From: CAYQOX01 sp964419335
GTDB taxonomy: Bacteria > Hinthialibacterota > Hinthialibacteria > Hinthialibacterales > Hinthialibacteraceae
Direction: 5' to 3'
DNA length: 18,579 nucleotides
NCBI GenBank assembly: GCA_964419335.1
Contig: CAYQOX010000066.1
Location: 1 to 18,579, forward strand
The notes under the pieces were generated by a model, which made no database searches, was not told the DNA's origin, and saw nothing but the letters and a program-made list of their open reading frames with translations. A program made the translations under genes and the position numbers. This document shows, one piece after another, positions 7,904-15,331 of this stretch; the first letter of the stretch is position 1; each line of letters begins with the position of its first letter.

Positions 7904-7961
7904 AATCGTTCCCAAGTTGCGTGGGCTGGCAGAAACCTAGAACCATCCCCATGGGCTTACC

Positions 7962-9128
7962 ATGCACAAGAATCCACACGCGGGCTTACGCATCCTTTCT
8001 CTGAACTATGAATTCCCGCCGATCGGGGGCGGCGGCGGAAACGCCCATCAGAATATCCTGCGCCAGTATACCCAATTTCCCGACTTCGACGTCACCTTGC
8101 TTACAACCTCGATTGAAGCCGATGTATCCATAGATCATTACGCCGACAATGTGAGAATCATCTTTCTCCCGCAAAAAAAGCGCGATTTATTATACTGGCG
8201 GCGCTCGGAAGTGCTCTCTTATCTCTTTAAACATTATGGCTTTCTGCGCGACCATCTTCAAAAGTATACGTACGATCTTTGCCATGTCTTTTTCGGATTT
8301 CCCTCAGGTCCACTCGCCTGGTGGTTTAGAAACAAGTTTCCCTCTATTATTTCTGTACGTGGTTCCGATGTCCCCGGGTATAACAAACGTTTCAGCCAGG
8401 ATTACATGCTGCTCGCGCCCCTGTTGAACCGCATCTATCACCAGGCTCAAGCCGTAGTGGCCAATAGCCGCGGATTGAAGGAGCTCTTCGAAACCCATTA
8501 CCCAGACTTACAAGCCCGGGTCATCCCCAACGGTGTCGATCCCGAATTCTTTCAACCTCAAGAGCATCAAAATGAGCGCCTGCAATTGGTCACCATCGCT
8601 CGCTTCATTCCCCGCAAAGGACTAGACGTGTTGATCAAGGCCTGTGGTCTCTTGCTTCGCATGGGGTATGAATTCGACTGTCATTTCATTGGCGAAGGAC
8701 CCGAAGAAAATCGATTAAGACAACTCACACGCGAAGAAGGGATAGGCGAAAAAATTCGTTTTCATGGCATGATGGAACGTTCCCAACTCGCTGCTTTCTT
8801 ACCCACCTGCGATGCCTTTGTTCTACCCTCCCATGCGGAAGGGATGCCCAATGCGGCTTTAGAGGCGATGGCTTGCGGGCTGCCTTTGATACTAACCGAT
8901 ACCGGCGGCAGTCATGAATTAATCCAAGAAAATGGCCTCATCATCGAGAAAAACAATGTGCAAGCTCTGGCGAATGCCCTACGCATTCTATTCGATGATC
9001 CTTCACGAGGTATCCGCTGGGGTCAGCAATCCCGCGCCCGGGTGCAACATTTTTCCTGGCTGCAGGTCGCCCAACAGTATAGAAACCTGTATTATAAATG
9101 TGTGCAATTCCAGAATAACAATTCATAA
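7962..9128 (+). CDS. GT4-family glycosyltransferase
   Basis: A 388-residue GT-B fold retaining glycosyltransferase, cytoplasmic or membrane-associated, which transfers a sugar from an NDP-sugar to a glycan or lipid carrier. Seen: N-terminal ILSLNYEFPPIGGGGG (11-26) as in GT4 acceptor domains, VRGSDVPGY (132-140), the linker PNGVDPEFF (189-197), the donor-domain start ARFIPRKGLDVLIKA (213-227, with R214 and K219 in the phosphate-binding positions) and the EX7E motif E293-E301 within HAEGMPNAALEAMACGLP. Sugar and acceptor cannot be told. The ATG lacks a clear Shine-Dalgarno, but the conserved N-terminus begins nine residues later and no better start is present. Followed at 24 bases by a methyltransferase, then a GT39-like protein, suggesting one surface-polysaccharide or glycolipid pathway. 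Confidence 0.92.
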   Translation: MHKNPHAGLRILSLNYEFPPIGGGGGNAHQNILRQYTQFPDFDVTLLTTSIEADVSIDHYADNVRIIFLPQKKRDLLYWRRSEVLSYLFKHYGFLRDHLQKYTYDLCHVFFGFPSGPLAWWFRNKFPSIISVRGSDVPGYNKRFSQDYMLLAPLLNRIYHQAQAVVANSRGLKELFETHYPDLQARVIPNGVDPEFFQPQEHQNERLQLVTIARFIPRKGLDVLIKACGLLLRMGYEFDCHFIGEGPEENRLRQLTREEGIGEKIRFHGMMERSQLAAFLPTCDAFVLPSHAEGMPNAALEAMACGLPLILTDTGGSHELIQENGLIIEKNNVQALANALRILFDDPSRGIRWGQQSRARVQHFSWLQVAQQYRNLYYKCVQFQNNNS

Positions 9129-9152
9129 TTATGGACATTTGTATAGACCATC

Positions 9153-9866
9153 ATGTACGAATGGCTGAAAAAGCGGGACCGCGCCATCGCGGATCGTACC
9201 GCTGACGATACAACCTATTTCGAACTCTCTCCCACCCGGATCAGCCTCACCCGGGTACTCTTCCCTTTGGCAGAGAAGAACCTGCGCGGAGGGAGGTGTC
9301 TCGATGCCGGCGCGGGACGCATGGCCTACGCACAGGTTTTACGCCCGTGGGTGGACGAGTATATTTCCATGGATATCACCTTTCGCGAGGGAATCGATAT
9401 TATGGCTTCCGCCATAGAGATGCCTTGGCGCGATCAGTCATTTGATCGTCTCTTTTGCAGCCAGGTGCTCGAACATGTCCCCGACCCCCAACGCGCCTTG
9501 CAGGAAAGTTTCCGTTGCCTTAAACCGGGCGGTGTGATCCTGATCAGCGTTCCCCATCTCTCTTATTTACACAACGAGCCCAATGACTATTATCGCTTTA
9601 CCCATCATGGTCTGCGCACCCTGCTCACTAACGCCGGCTTTAGTGAGATAGAAATCCATGCCGCCGGGGGATTACTCTCTTTCTTAGGACATATCCCCTC
9701 GGTGCTGATGAAATCCCTGTTTTTTTCGATCCCAGTGCTCGGTACAATGATGTTTTTTATCAATCGTTATTATTCTCGTTTTATCTCCTGGCTGGATGAG
9801 CGAGTCGAACGAAAGAAAATCTATGCACTTAACTATGTCGCGGTAGCCCGCAAACCAAAATCATGA
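9153..9866 (+). CDS. class I SAM-dependent methyltransferase
   Basis: A 237-residue methyltransferase of the Methyltransf_11 type. Motif I is CLDAGAGR (49-56), the acidic ribose-binding residue is in SMD (72-74), motif IV region FCSQVLEHVPDP (101-112) and LKPGGVILISVPH (123-135) follow. The segment NEPNDYYRFT (141-150) is typical of a subgroup found in polysaccharide clusters. Residues about 187-213 are strongly hydrophobic, so the protein may dip into the membrane. Lying between two glycosyltransferases, it likely methylates a sugar or lipid-linked glycan; this is inference from context. Its stop overlaps the next start by four bases (ATGA), indicating translational coupling. No clear ribosome site at the ATG. 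Confidence 0.88.
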   Translation: MYEWLKKRDRAIADRTADDTTYFELSPTRISLTRVLFPLAEKNLRGGRCLDAGAGRMAYAQVLRPWVDEYISMDITFREGIDIMASAIEMPWRDQSFDRLFCSQVLEHVPDPQRALQESFRCLKPGGVILISVPHLSYLHNEPNDYYRFTHHGLRTLLTNAGFSEIEIHAAGGLLSFLGHIPSVLMKSLFFSIPVLGTMMFFINRYYSRFISWLDERVERKKIYALNYVAVARKPKS

Positions 9867-11461
9867 TGAATCCCCCAAAACATACATCCATCACCCGCCG
9901 CGAGGGCACGATCGCGGCCATCCTGTTCTTCGCGATCTTCGCGATACTTTGTTCCGAATTAGGGGCGCCTGGAGTCACCTGGGACGAGGCCTATCCCAAC
10001 TTTCCCTGCGCGAAGAATCAAGCCTATTGGTTCTCACATCTCTTTACGCTTGAGGCTCCTTTTGCAAAAGAAACCATCGATCAATACTGGCAAACCACCT
10101 CGGATCATCCCTCGCTTCCCCGCACCATTGCGGGGTTTTCCTACCTGCTCTTTTCGCCCTGGATGGATGAAATCATCGCCCTGCGCCTACCCTCGGCGTT
10201 CTATTTTTCCCTGCTGGTGGCCAGTATCTATTTATTTTTACGTCTCTTTCTTGATCGTGCAGCCTCTTTGGCGGGCGCACTGTCTTTACTGTTCATGCCC
10301 CGGGTGTTCGGACACGCGCATATCTTCAGTTTGGATGTTCCCATCATGTGCTGGTGGTTTTGGGCGGCCGCGAGCGGGTACTTAGTCATGCGCGGGACCT
10401 TTCCGCCTTGGGTCTTTGGGCTGGCCTATGCCATCGCTTTCACGACGAAACTGCATTCTGTATTTCTCCCTTTCCCTTTATTAACCTGGGTAATAATCCA
10501 CGGCTGGTGGCTGCACCGCCGTGATAAAGATTATTGGCTGCGACTGCTTTGGGGAATCTTATGGGCGGCGATGCTCACGCCGATCCTCTACATCGGGCTG
10601 CAGCCGTGGCTTTGGCATGATACCATTCCCCGTATTCTAGAACGCTTCTTTGAACTCGCGAAAAAATCGACTGTAAATCCCATAGGCTTGTTTTATTTCA
10701 AAGAACGCTACCTCAACAACACCCCCTGGCATTATCCCTTGGTCATGCTCTTCTTTACTTTACCTTCTTTCATTTTTCTTCTCACGCTTCTGGGTTTTCT
10801 AGCACCCTGGAGCCACACTCCTGAAGCGAAGTCCGACAAAGAAGTTGGGTATACGACCTTCCTCTTTCTGCTGTTTCATTTTCTCACCCCGATTACCATC
10901 ATCCTGCTGCCCTTGGCACAGGGTTATGATGGATGCCGCTTGTTTCTCCCCGCGTTTCCCTTCATCGCCTGCCTCGCTGGCTGGGGTTACCGGCTGCTGG
11001 CGGATTACGCGCAAAAGAAATTCCCGCTGCAAATCGTGCATATCTTGCTTTTTGCATTCTTAATCCTCCCTCCGGTCTATACCTATTATTCCATCCATCC
11101 CTTCTATCTCGCCTATTACAACCCGATAGCCGGCGGGGTTTCCGGTGCCAAAAAACTCGGGATGGAAACCACCTACTGGTGCGACGCTCTCACCCTAGAA
11201 TTCGTAAAGCAAGTCGATGAGATCATCCCCGAGGAAAAAACCTTAAAGCCCGCGAGTATGTCTTTCTCGGTAATCGAGTATTATCGCGAGCGTGGACTTC
11301 TCCACGCGGACATCGCAGACCCCGGGGATTATTACCTGGTTCAATTTCGCCAAGGGATGTTTTCCCGCATGGAATGGTACCTCACCCGGTATAAAAAGCC
11401 GCTCGCTTCCGTACGTGTTGATGGCGTGCCTTTATTCGCTCTGTACGAAGGCGATGAATGA
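9863..11461 (+). CDS. GT39/ArnT-like integral membrane glycosyltransferase
   Basis: A 532-residue polytopic inner-membrane protein with roughly ten or more hydrophobic segments, of the PMT_2 (dolichyl-phosphate-mannose mannosyltransferase-like) superfamily that uses polyprenyl-phosphate-linked sugars. After the first membrane span comes TWDEAYP (39-45); an acidic pair in this first periplasmic loop is the expected catalytic position in GT-C enzymes. Near the C-terminus YLAYYNPIAGG and METTYW mark a subgroup I have seen in such proteins, just before a soluble tail. Start: ATG overlapping the methyltransferase stop. It ends the glycan gene group; a 175-base spacer follows. Acceptor (lipid, protein or glycan) is unknown. 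Confidence 0.85.
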   Translation: MMNPPKHTSITRREGTIAAILFFAIFAILCSELGAPGVTWDEAYPNFPCAKNQAYWFSHLFTLEAPFAKETIDQYWQTTSDHPSLPRTIAGFSYLLFSPWMDEIIALRLPSAFYFSLLVASIYLFLRLFLDRAASLAGALSLLFMPRVFGHAHIFSLDVPIMCWWFWAAASGYLVMRGTFPPWVFGLAYAIAFTTKLHSVFLPFPLLTWVIIHGWWLHRRDKDYWLRLLWGILWAAMLTPILYIGLQPWLWHDTIPRILERFFELAKKSTVNPIGLFYFKERYLNNTPWHYPLVMLFFTLPSFIFLLTLLGFLAPWSHTPEAKSDKEVGYTTFLFLLFHFLTPITIILLPLAQGYDGCRLFLPAFPFIACLAGWGYRLLADYAQKKFPLQIVHILLFAFLILPPVYTYYSIHPFYLAYYNPIAGGVSGAKKLGMETTYWCDALTLEFVKQVDEIIPEEKTLKPASMSFSVIEYYRERGLLHADIADPGDYYLVQFRQGMFSRMEWYLTRYKKPLASVRVDGVPLFALYEGDE

Positions 11462-11478
11462 TGTAATCTGTGTGGTTG

Positions 11479-11552
11479 TTTCAGGTGAAAACGGGAGGCC
11501 CCCGTCTCCGGAGTGGGAATCACGGATACGATGGTGGACTTCATTCCTGAAA
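11479..11552. repeat. bulged long stem after the glycan gene group
   Basis: Arms TTTCAGG-TGAA (11479-11489) and TTCA-TT-CCTGAAA (11540-11552) pair over 11 base pairs with a two-base bulge, enclosing a smaller hairpin ACGGG-AGGCC-CCCGT (11491-11505). No T-run follows, so a factor-independent terminator is not supported. It may be a structured 3' end of the upstream transcript; I do not recognise a riboswitch or named RNA. Confidence 0.3.
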
Positions 11553-11568
11553 GATCGGGCAAACATTA

Positions 11569-11578
11569 GATAATTATC
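11569..11578. promoter_or_regulatory. palindrome just upstream of the Rrf2 promoter
   Basis: Perfect 10-bp palindrome GATAATTATC ending immediately before the predicted -35 hexamer of the rrf2-ygbA operon. Position is right for a regulator site, but AT-rich palindromes of this length also arise by chance. Confidence 0.35.
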
Positions 11579-11606
11579 TTGCTAAAATGCATTCAGGTAT
11601 TAAAAT
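11579..11606 (+). promoter_or_regulatory. candidate promoter of the Rrf2-YgbA-DUF1858 genes
   Basis: TTGCTA (11579-11584, 4/6) and TAAAAT (11601-11606, 5/6) are 16 bases apart, with a predicted start about 20-25 bases before the regulator ATG. The spacer contains the NsrR-like half-site described separately, so a repressor bound there would block RNA polymerase. Confidence 0.55.
11584..11594 (+). promoter_or_regulatory. NsrR-like operator half-site
   Basis: AAAATGCATTC matches the enterobacterial NsrR 11-bp half-site AANATGCATTT at all but the last position, and includes the 8-bp palindrome AATGCATT. It lies between the -35 and -10 elements. A second, inverted half-site one base away is not present; NsrR is known to act at single half-sites in some promoters. 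Binding here is inferred. Confidence 0.5.
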
Positions 11607-11636
11607 ACTACAATGAAACGATTGGAGTCATAGACC

Positions 11637-12086
11637 ATGCAAAACTTATTAAATTTATCGGAAGCCACATCCCTGGCTTTTCATAGTGTCGCGGTTCTGG
11701 CGGCGAGTGAAGACCAGTTAATCCGCACTCATGAGATCGCGGAAATCCTGTTGGTGTCTGAACACCATTTGCAAAAAGTGCATCAGCGCCTCACCAAAAT
11801 GGGGATTCTGCGGGCGGTGCGGGGCCCCAAAGGCGGCTTTACTCTCACCCGCCCCGCCGAAGAGATTACCCTGCTGGAAGTCTATGAAGCCATGGAAGGA
11901 AAGTTGGAGCCCAATCGCTGCATCTTGGGACGCAAAGAATGCATGCGTCCTGAATGTATCCTGGGTTCACTTGTTGATAATGTAAACAACCTGGTGATGG
12001 GATTTTTCCAACAAGTGACTCTCGACCGGTTGGCAAATGAAGGTTTTGATCAGGTCATTCCTCTGGAGTTGGAGAACATTCAATGA
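11637..12086 (+). CDS. Rrf2-family Fe-S regulator, NsrR/IscR-like
   Basis: A 149-residue DNA-binding protein of the Rrf2 family. The winged helix occupies residues about 10-70 (TSLAFHSVAVLAAS..., recognition region LLVSEHHLQKVHQRLTKMG, wing RGPKGGFTLTRP). Three cysteines, C95, C102 and C107 (CX6CX4C), sit where NsrR and IscR bind an iron-sulfur cluster, so it probably senses nitric oxide or cluster status. The spacing differs slightly from that of characterised NsrR. GGAG lies nine bases before the ATG. Its stop overlaps the YgbA-family start by four bases (ATGA), so the two are translationally coupled. The neighbour, itself an NsrR target in enterobacteria, and the upstream half-site favour an NsrR-like over an IscR-like role. 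Autoregulation is likely. Confidence 0.87.
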   Translation: MQNLLNLSEATSLAFHSVAVLAASEDQLIRTHEIAEILLVSEHHLQKVHQRLTKMGILRAVRGPKGGFTLTRPAEEITLLEVYEAMEGKLEPNRCILGRKECMRPECILGSLVDNVNNLVMGFFQQVTLDRLANEGFDQVIPLELENIQ

Positions 12087-12463
12087 TCCTGACTCAATGG
12101 CTGCAAAATCTACATCGCAATTGGTTTCAAGAGGTCAAGGAGAACGCCGCCTATCGGGACAACGATATTGCGATCTTGGAACGCTTCATCGGGGTCTATT
12201 GCCGCAAGCATCATGGACGCAGTCGGAAAGAGCCTTTATGTCCGGAATGTCAAGAATTATTCGAGTATGCCATTGAACGGCGCAAGCATTGTCCCTATGA
12301 TCCCAAACCAGCGTGCAAGAATTGTCCGACGCATTGTTATCGACCCGCTTACCGTCAACAAATCCGCGAGATCATGAAATTCTCGGGGATGTATTATGTG
12401 AAGCGTGGCCGCATCGATTGGCTTCTTCGCTACTTTTTAAATAATAATAAATTAAACGAGTAA
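12083..12463 (+). CDS. YgbA-family protein (nitrous-oxide-stimulated promoter family)
   Basis: A 126-residue soluble protein matching the YgbA_NO family, whose E. coli member is under NsrR control and linked to recovery from nitrosative stress; its biochemistry is not settled. Conserved cysteines form an ordered set: C40 with H43-H44 (VYCRKHH), C53 and C56 (LCPEC), C70 (HCPYD), then C78, C81 and C85 (CKNCPTHCY). This arrangement suggests metal or Fe-S binding. The downstream helix RQQIREIMKFSGMYY is also typical of the family. The ATG overlaps the regulator's stop. The following DUF1858 gene lies 18 bases on, with AAGGAG between, making a compact three-gene unit. Confidence 0.87.
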   Translation: MILTQWLQNLHRNWFQEVKENAAYRDNDIAILERFIGVYCRKHHGRSRKEPLCPECQELFEYAIERRKHCPYDPKPACKNCPTHCYRPAYRQQIREIMKFSGMYYVKRGRIDWLLRYFLNNNKLNE

Positions 12464-12481
12464 TTAAGGAGAACGAGCCCG

Positions 12482-12682
12482 ATGATGATTCAAGCTCATG
12501 ATCTGGTATGTGATATTTTTCAAAAGCATCCGGAGGCGTTTGATGTTTTTGAACGCCATGGGATGTGTGCCGATTGCAAGCAATCGCCCCCGCCCGTGAC
12601 GGTATCCCATTTCGCGAATAAACACTGCAATGGGAATGTCGAAGGGTTCTTACATGAATTAAATCAACACCTGCAAGGGTAA
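12482..12682 (+). CDS. DUF1858 redox-disulfide domain protein
   Basis: A 66-residue protein consisting of one DUF1858 domain, the small helical domain called hybrid-cluster-protein-associated redox disulfide and related to the N-terminal domain of the Fe-S repair protein RIC/ScdA. Visible features: HPEAFDVFERHGM leading to C29-ADC32, plus C10 and C49. The CXXC pair is the family's hallmark. As the third gene after an NsrR-like regulator and a YgbA-like protein it probably serves nitric-oxide or Fe-S damage response, perhaps as a thiol or NO carrier; that role is inference. Two ATG codons stand in tandem; AAGGAG is 10 bases before the first. No hybrid cluster protein gene is in the window. Confidence 0.82.
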   Translation: MMIQAHDLVCDIFQKHPEAFDVFERHGMCADCKQSPPPVTVSHFANKHCNGNVEGFLHELNQHLQG

Positions 12683-12773
12683 TTTTATCTTTCCCCTTTT
12701 TCTCTCCCATCTTCTGCTTGCATTTTGAGTATTTTTTCTTTAACTTACAAAGAGTTGTAAATGGTTTGTAAAA

Positions 12774-12797
12774 GAGCCTGCCGCCAAAGGCAGGCTC
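12774..12797. terminator. perfect 9-bp GC hairpin, possible terminator
   Basis: Arms GAGCCTGCC / GGCAGGCTC around a GCCAAA loop. On the plus strand, where it follows the DUF1858 gene by about 90 bases, the trailing sequence is ACTCTCTATT, a poor T-run; on the minus strand it is followed by TTTTAC. It lies 40 bases before the GH3 gene, so it may separate the two units. A dispersed repeat is an alternative. Confidence 0.45.
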
Positions 12798-12837
12798 ACT
12801 CTCTATTCCTATACGAGAGAAGAACGAAAGGAATATC

Positions 12838-14523
12838 ATGGTTGACGAATTAGACTTAATTTCTGAAAACGAGAACTGGGTAAACTCGACGTTAGAAGAA
12901 ATGAGTTTACAAGAAAAAGTGGGGCAATTGTTTTGCGTTTATATTTCGGATCAATTATTACCCCAAGAACAAATGCATGAATATCACGAGCGTCTCTACG
13001 AAGAAATCATAAACTATGCTCCCGGGGGGTATTATATAAACCGGTATTATATTCCTAGCACGTGTTATTTAATTAATTTAATGCAGGAGGCTTCAAAGGT
13101 GCCGCTCTTCATCGGCGCCGATATGGAATACGGCGCCGGAAGCGGTCTGGGAGGACGCATTGCCTATGGGTTAACTCAATTCCCGCCACCCATGGGAATC
13201 GGAGCGACCGGCTCAAATAATTATGCCTACCAGATGGGGTTGTATACAGGTTGTCAAGCGGAAATGATCGGTGTAAATCTCATCTTCGCGCCGGTGCTGG
13301 ATATCAATAATAATCCCGACAATCCCATTATTAATATACGCTCTTTCGGTGAAACCGCAAAGGAGGTATCCCGGTTGGGCTTAGCGTATTTTGAGGGGCT
13401 TGACAATTGTGCAATCCTGAGTTGTGCCAAACATTTTCCCGGCCATGGAAATACCAAAGTGGACACGCATTTAAAATTAGCAACGATCAAGTCCACTAAG
13501 AAAAATCTTGAAGCCAATGAACTTCTCCCTTTTAAGCAAGCGATCAAAAAAGGGATCCAGGCGATGATGCCCGGTCATTTGGTCGTGCCTGCATTGGATA
13601 AGGAGAAAAATCCTGCCTCCATGTCGTATCCCATCCTAACGAAACTCTTACGGAAGGAAATGGGTTTCGATGGACTGATTATAACCGATGCCTTGCTCAT
13701 GGGAGCGATTACGAGCTTGTACAGTCCCGGCGAAGCGGCCGTCAAGGCTTTTAAGGCAGGCGCCGATGTCCTTTTGATGCCGCCTGATTTTCCTAAAGCC
13801 TATGAAGGCGTGCTGCAGGCAGTTGAATCGGGTGAAATCACCGAGGAACGTTTAGATGAATCGGTTAAACGTATTTTATCAACCAAAGAGAGTTATGGAA
13901 TCAATGAGCCTGAGATGTTTCACGAAAGAGATATGATTAAACTCCAAAATTTCACCCTCCCTGACAATATGAGTTCTAACATAAGTCGTGATACGGTGAC
14001 TTTATTGCGGAATAATGAAGAGCTACTTCCCATGTTGATGGATGAGCCACTTGCGCTGCTGCTCATGACCGATGCGACAAACAGTCATTCGATTCCCGAT
14101 GATTCACTGTATCAGGCTATCAGTACCCGAAATAGCTATACATTTTATGAATTGCTCACGACCACTCATCCAAAAGAAAAATTTAATGCGACGAAAAAGA
14201 TCATCGAGGACAGCAAAATCATCATCCTTGCCTTGAATTTACAAGTCATCCCAGAAAAAGGGACTGTAGATCTCCCCCCTATCTTCGAGGAATTTATTCA
14301 TTCCTCGCTGCCCGAAAAAGAAGATATCATCGTCCTGTCTTGCGGCAGTCCTTACTTGATCAAACGTTTCAGCGATTATGGGGCCTTTCTCTGCAGTTTT
14401 GGGTATTATGATTATCTCAACGAAGCCGTGGCTGCGATTCTCTTTGGCGAGAGCATCCCTCACGGCCGCTCGCCGGTCACGATTCCCGGATATGCAAAGG
14501 CGGGGGATGGACTCAGTTTTTGA
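12838..14523 (+). CDS. GH3 beta-N-acetylhexosaminidase, NagZ-like, two-domain
   Basis: A 561-residue glycoside hydrolase family 3 enzyme. The TIM-barrel domain (about 15-345) carries LQEKVGQLF near the start, the NagZ signature KHFPGHGNTKVDTH (198-211) with the Asp209-His211 acid/base dyad, and the nucleophile Asp284 in IITDALLMGA. These residues mark N-acetylglucosaminidases that act on peptidoglycan fragments. Canonical NagZ usually has GHGD and DSH; here Asn205 and Thr210 replace two of these. An alpha/beta C-terminal GH3 domain follows (about 375-560), as in the longer Bacillus-type enzymes. No signal peptide, so cytosolic muropeptide recycling is likely. AAAGGAAT precedes the ATG. The 3' end converges with the hydrolase gene, seven bases apart. 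Confidence 0.9.
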   Translation: MVDELDLISENENWVNSTLEEMSLQEKVGQLFCVYISDQLLPQEQMHEYHERLYEEIINYAPGGYYINRYYIPSTCYLINLMQEASKVPLFIGADMEYGAGSGLGGRIAYGLTQFPPPMGIGATGSNNYAYQMGLYTGCQAEMIGVNLIFAPVLDINNNPDNPIINIRSFGETAKEVSRLGLAYFEGLDNCAILSCAKHFPGHGNTKVDTHLKLATIKSTKKNLEANELLPFKQAIKKGIQAMMPGHLVVPALDKEKNPASMSYPILTKLLRKEMGFDGLIITDALLMGAITSLYSPGEAAVKAFKAGADVLLMPPDFPKAYEGVLQAVESGEITEERLDESVKRILSTKESYGINEPEMFHERDMIKLQNFTLPDNMSSNISRDTVTLLRNNEELLPMLMDEPLALLLMTDATNSHSIPDDSLYQAISTRNSYTFYELLTTTHPKEKFNATKKIIEDSKIIILALNLQVIPEKGTVDLPPIFEEFIHSSLPEKEDIIVLSCGSPYLIKRFSDYGAFLCSFGYYDYLNEAVAAILFGESIPHGRSPVTIPGYAKAGDGLSF

Positions 14524-14530
14524 CATCGGA

Positions 14531-15331
14531 TCAATCCAGGGAAGGTCTTTCCTCTTCCACCAAGAGATGCTTGTTTAACCAGTCGACAACCATGTCGGTC
14601 ATGCTGGGGTCATACACATGGCCGCCCCCCAGTTTCATGCAATAAGCGAGGTTTTCTTGAGCCCCTGCGCTTTGATATTCCGGCTTAAGTTGCTCATAGA
14701 GTTTGCTGGCATAGATAGGATCGGCGCGGTTATCTTTTTCGCCCGTAATCATTAACAAAGGTTTAGGGGCGATTTTGTTAATATAATTAAGGGGCTCATA
14801 TTGGGTGATGAGGGATGAGTTCTTCAAGCCACGAAATTCCACAAGACTGGTGATTTTACAGACAGGAAGAATGGCCACAGCACAGCGCAGACGACGCTCA
14901 TGCTTTAGCGCGTACATGGCGTGCATTCCGCCCCAGGCCAAGCCAATCACGGCGATTTTCGCGGGATGGGCGATGCGTTTATTGATCAGAAATTCAAAGA
15001 TTTTAGAGAAATCCGTAATGGCACCAGCAAAAGGGTTTTGTTCCTTGTGATGGATTATTTTCATTAAATTCTCTAAAGCAGGGCGGTTTTTATCGACCCG
15101 GCGTTCTCCATGGGCCCGTAAATCGACAGAGAATAAATTACAGCCCAATTCCTTAATTGCTTCCGCCAACCCCACGTAACGCCCTTGAAAAACCTGGTTG
15201 CGGGAGCCATTGAGGGCGTGGAAATAGACCACCGTAGGGGTACTTCGTTCTTCATGAGAAGGACGGGATAATAAACAATGAATCGTAGGACTTACGCCGC
15301 GTATGGTTACCGGGTAAATATTTAACCCCAT
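14531..15331 (-). CDS. alpha/beta hydrolase-fold protein lacking the nucleophile Ser
   Basis: A 266-residue protein with the alpha/beta hydrolase fold of the dienelactone-hydrolase/acyl-peptidase-like group: PTVVYFHALNGS with the oxyanion region (32-43), LFSVDLRAHGER (66-77), the nucleophile elbow, an acid in GEKDNRADP (Asp200 or Asp204) and the histidine in GGGHVYDP (His238). At the elbow the expected GXSXGG reads GLAWGG (130-135): Ala132, codon GCC, stands where serine should be. One base change from TCC would explain it. The protein may be non-catalytic, use another residue, or be a fresh mutation; the frame is intact. No signal peptide. AGGTGAA lies upstream of the ATG. It diverges from prfB and converges with the GH3 gene. 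Confidence 0.85.
   Translation of the reverse strand: MGLNIYPVTIRGVSPTIHCLLSRPSHEERSTPTVVYFHALNGSRNQVFQGRYVGLAEAIKELGCNLFSVDLRAHGERRVDKNRPALENLMKIIHHKEQNPFAGAITDFSKIFEFLINKRIAHPAKIAVIGLAWGGMHAMYALKHERRLRCAVAILPVCKITSLVEFRGLKNSSLITQYEPLNYINKIAPKPLLMITGEKDNRADPIYASKLYEQLKPEYQSAGAQENLAYCMKLGGGHVYDPSMTDMVVDWLNKHLLVEEERPSLD

Noticed and set aside
7904..7961. 6S RNA next to zapA
   Set aside because: 6S RNA often neighbours zapA, but the spacer is only 58 bases, far too short, with no matching structure.
11292..11573. Plus-strand frame across the end of the GT39-like gene
   Set aside because: Out-of-frame shadow of the membrane protein continuing into the spacer; no protein-like features.
12372..12839. 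Minus-strand frame across the DUF1858 gene and the spacer
   Set aside because: Antisense to a recognised gene and spanning the 12774-12797 hairpin; no family resemblance.
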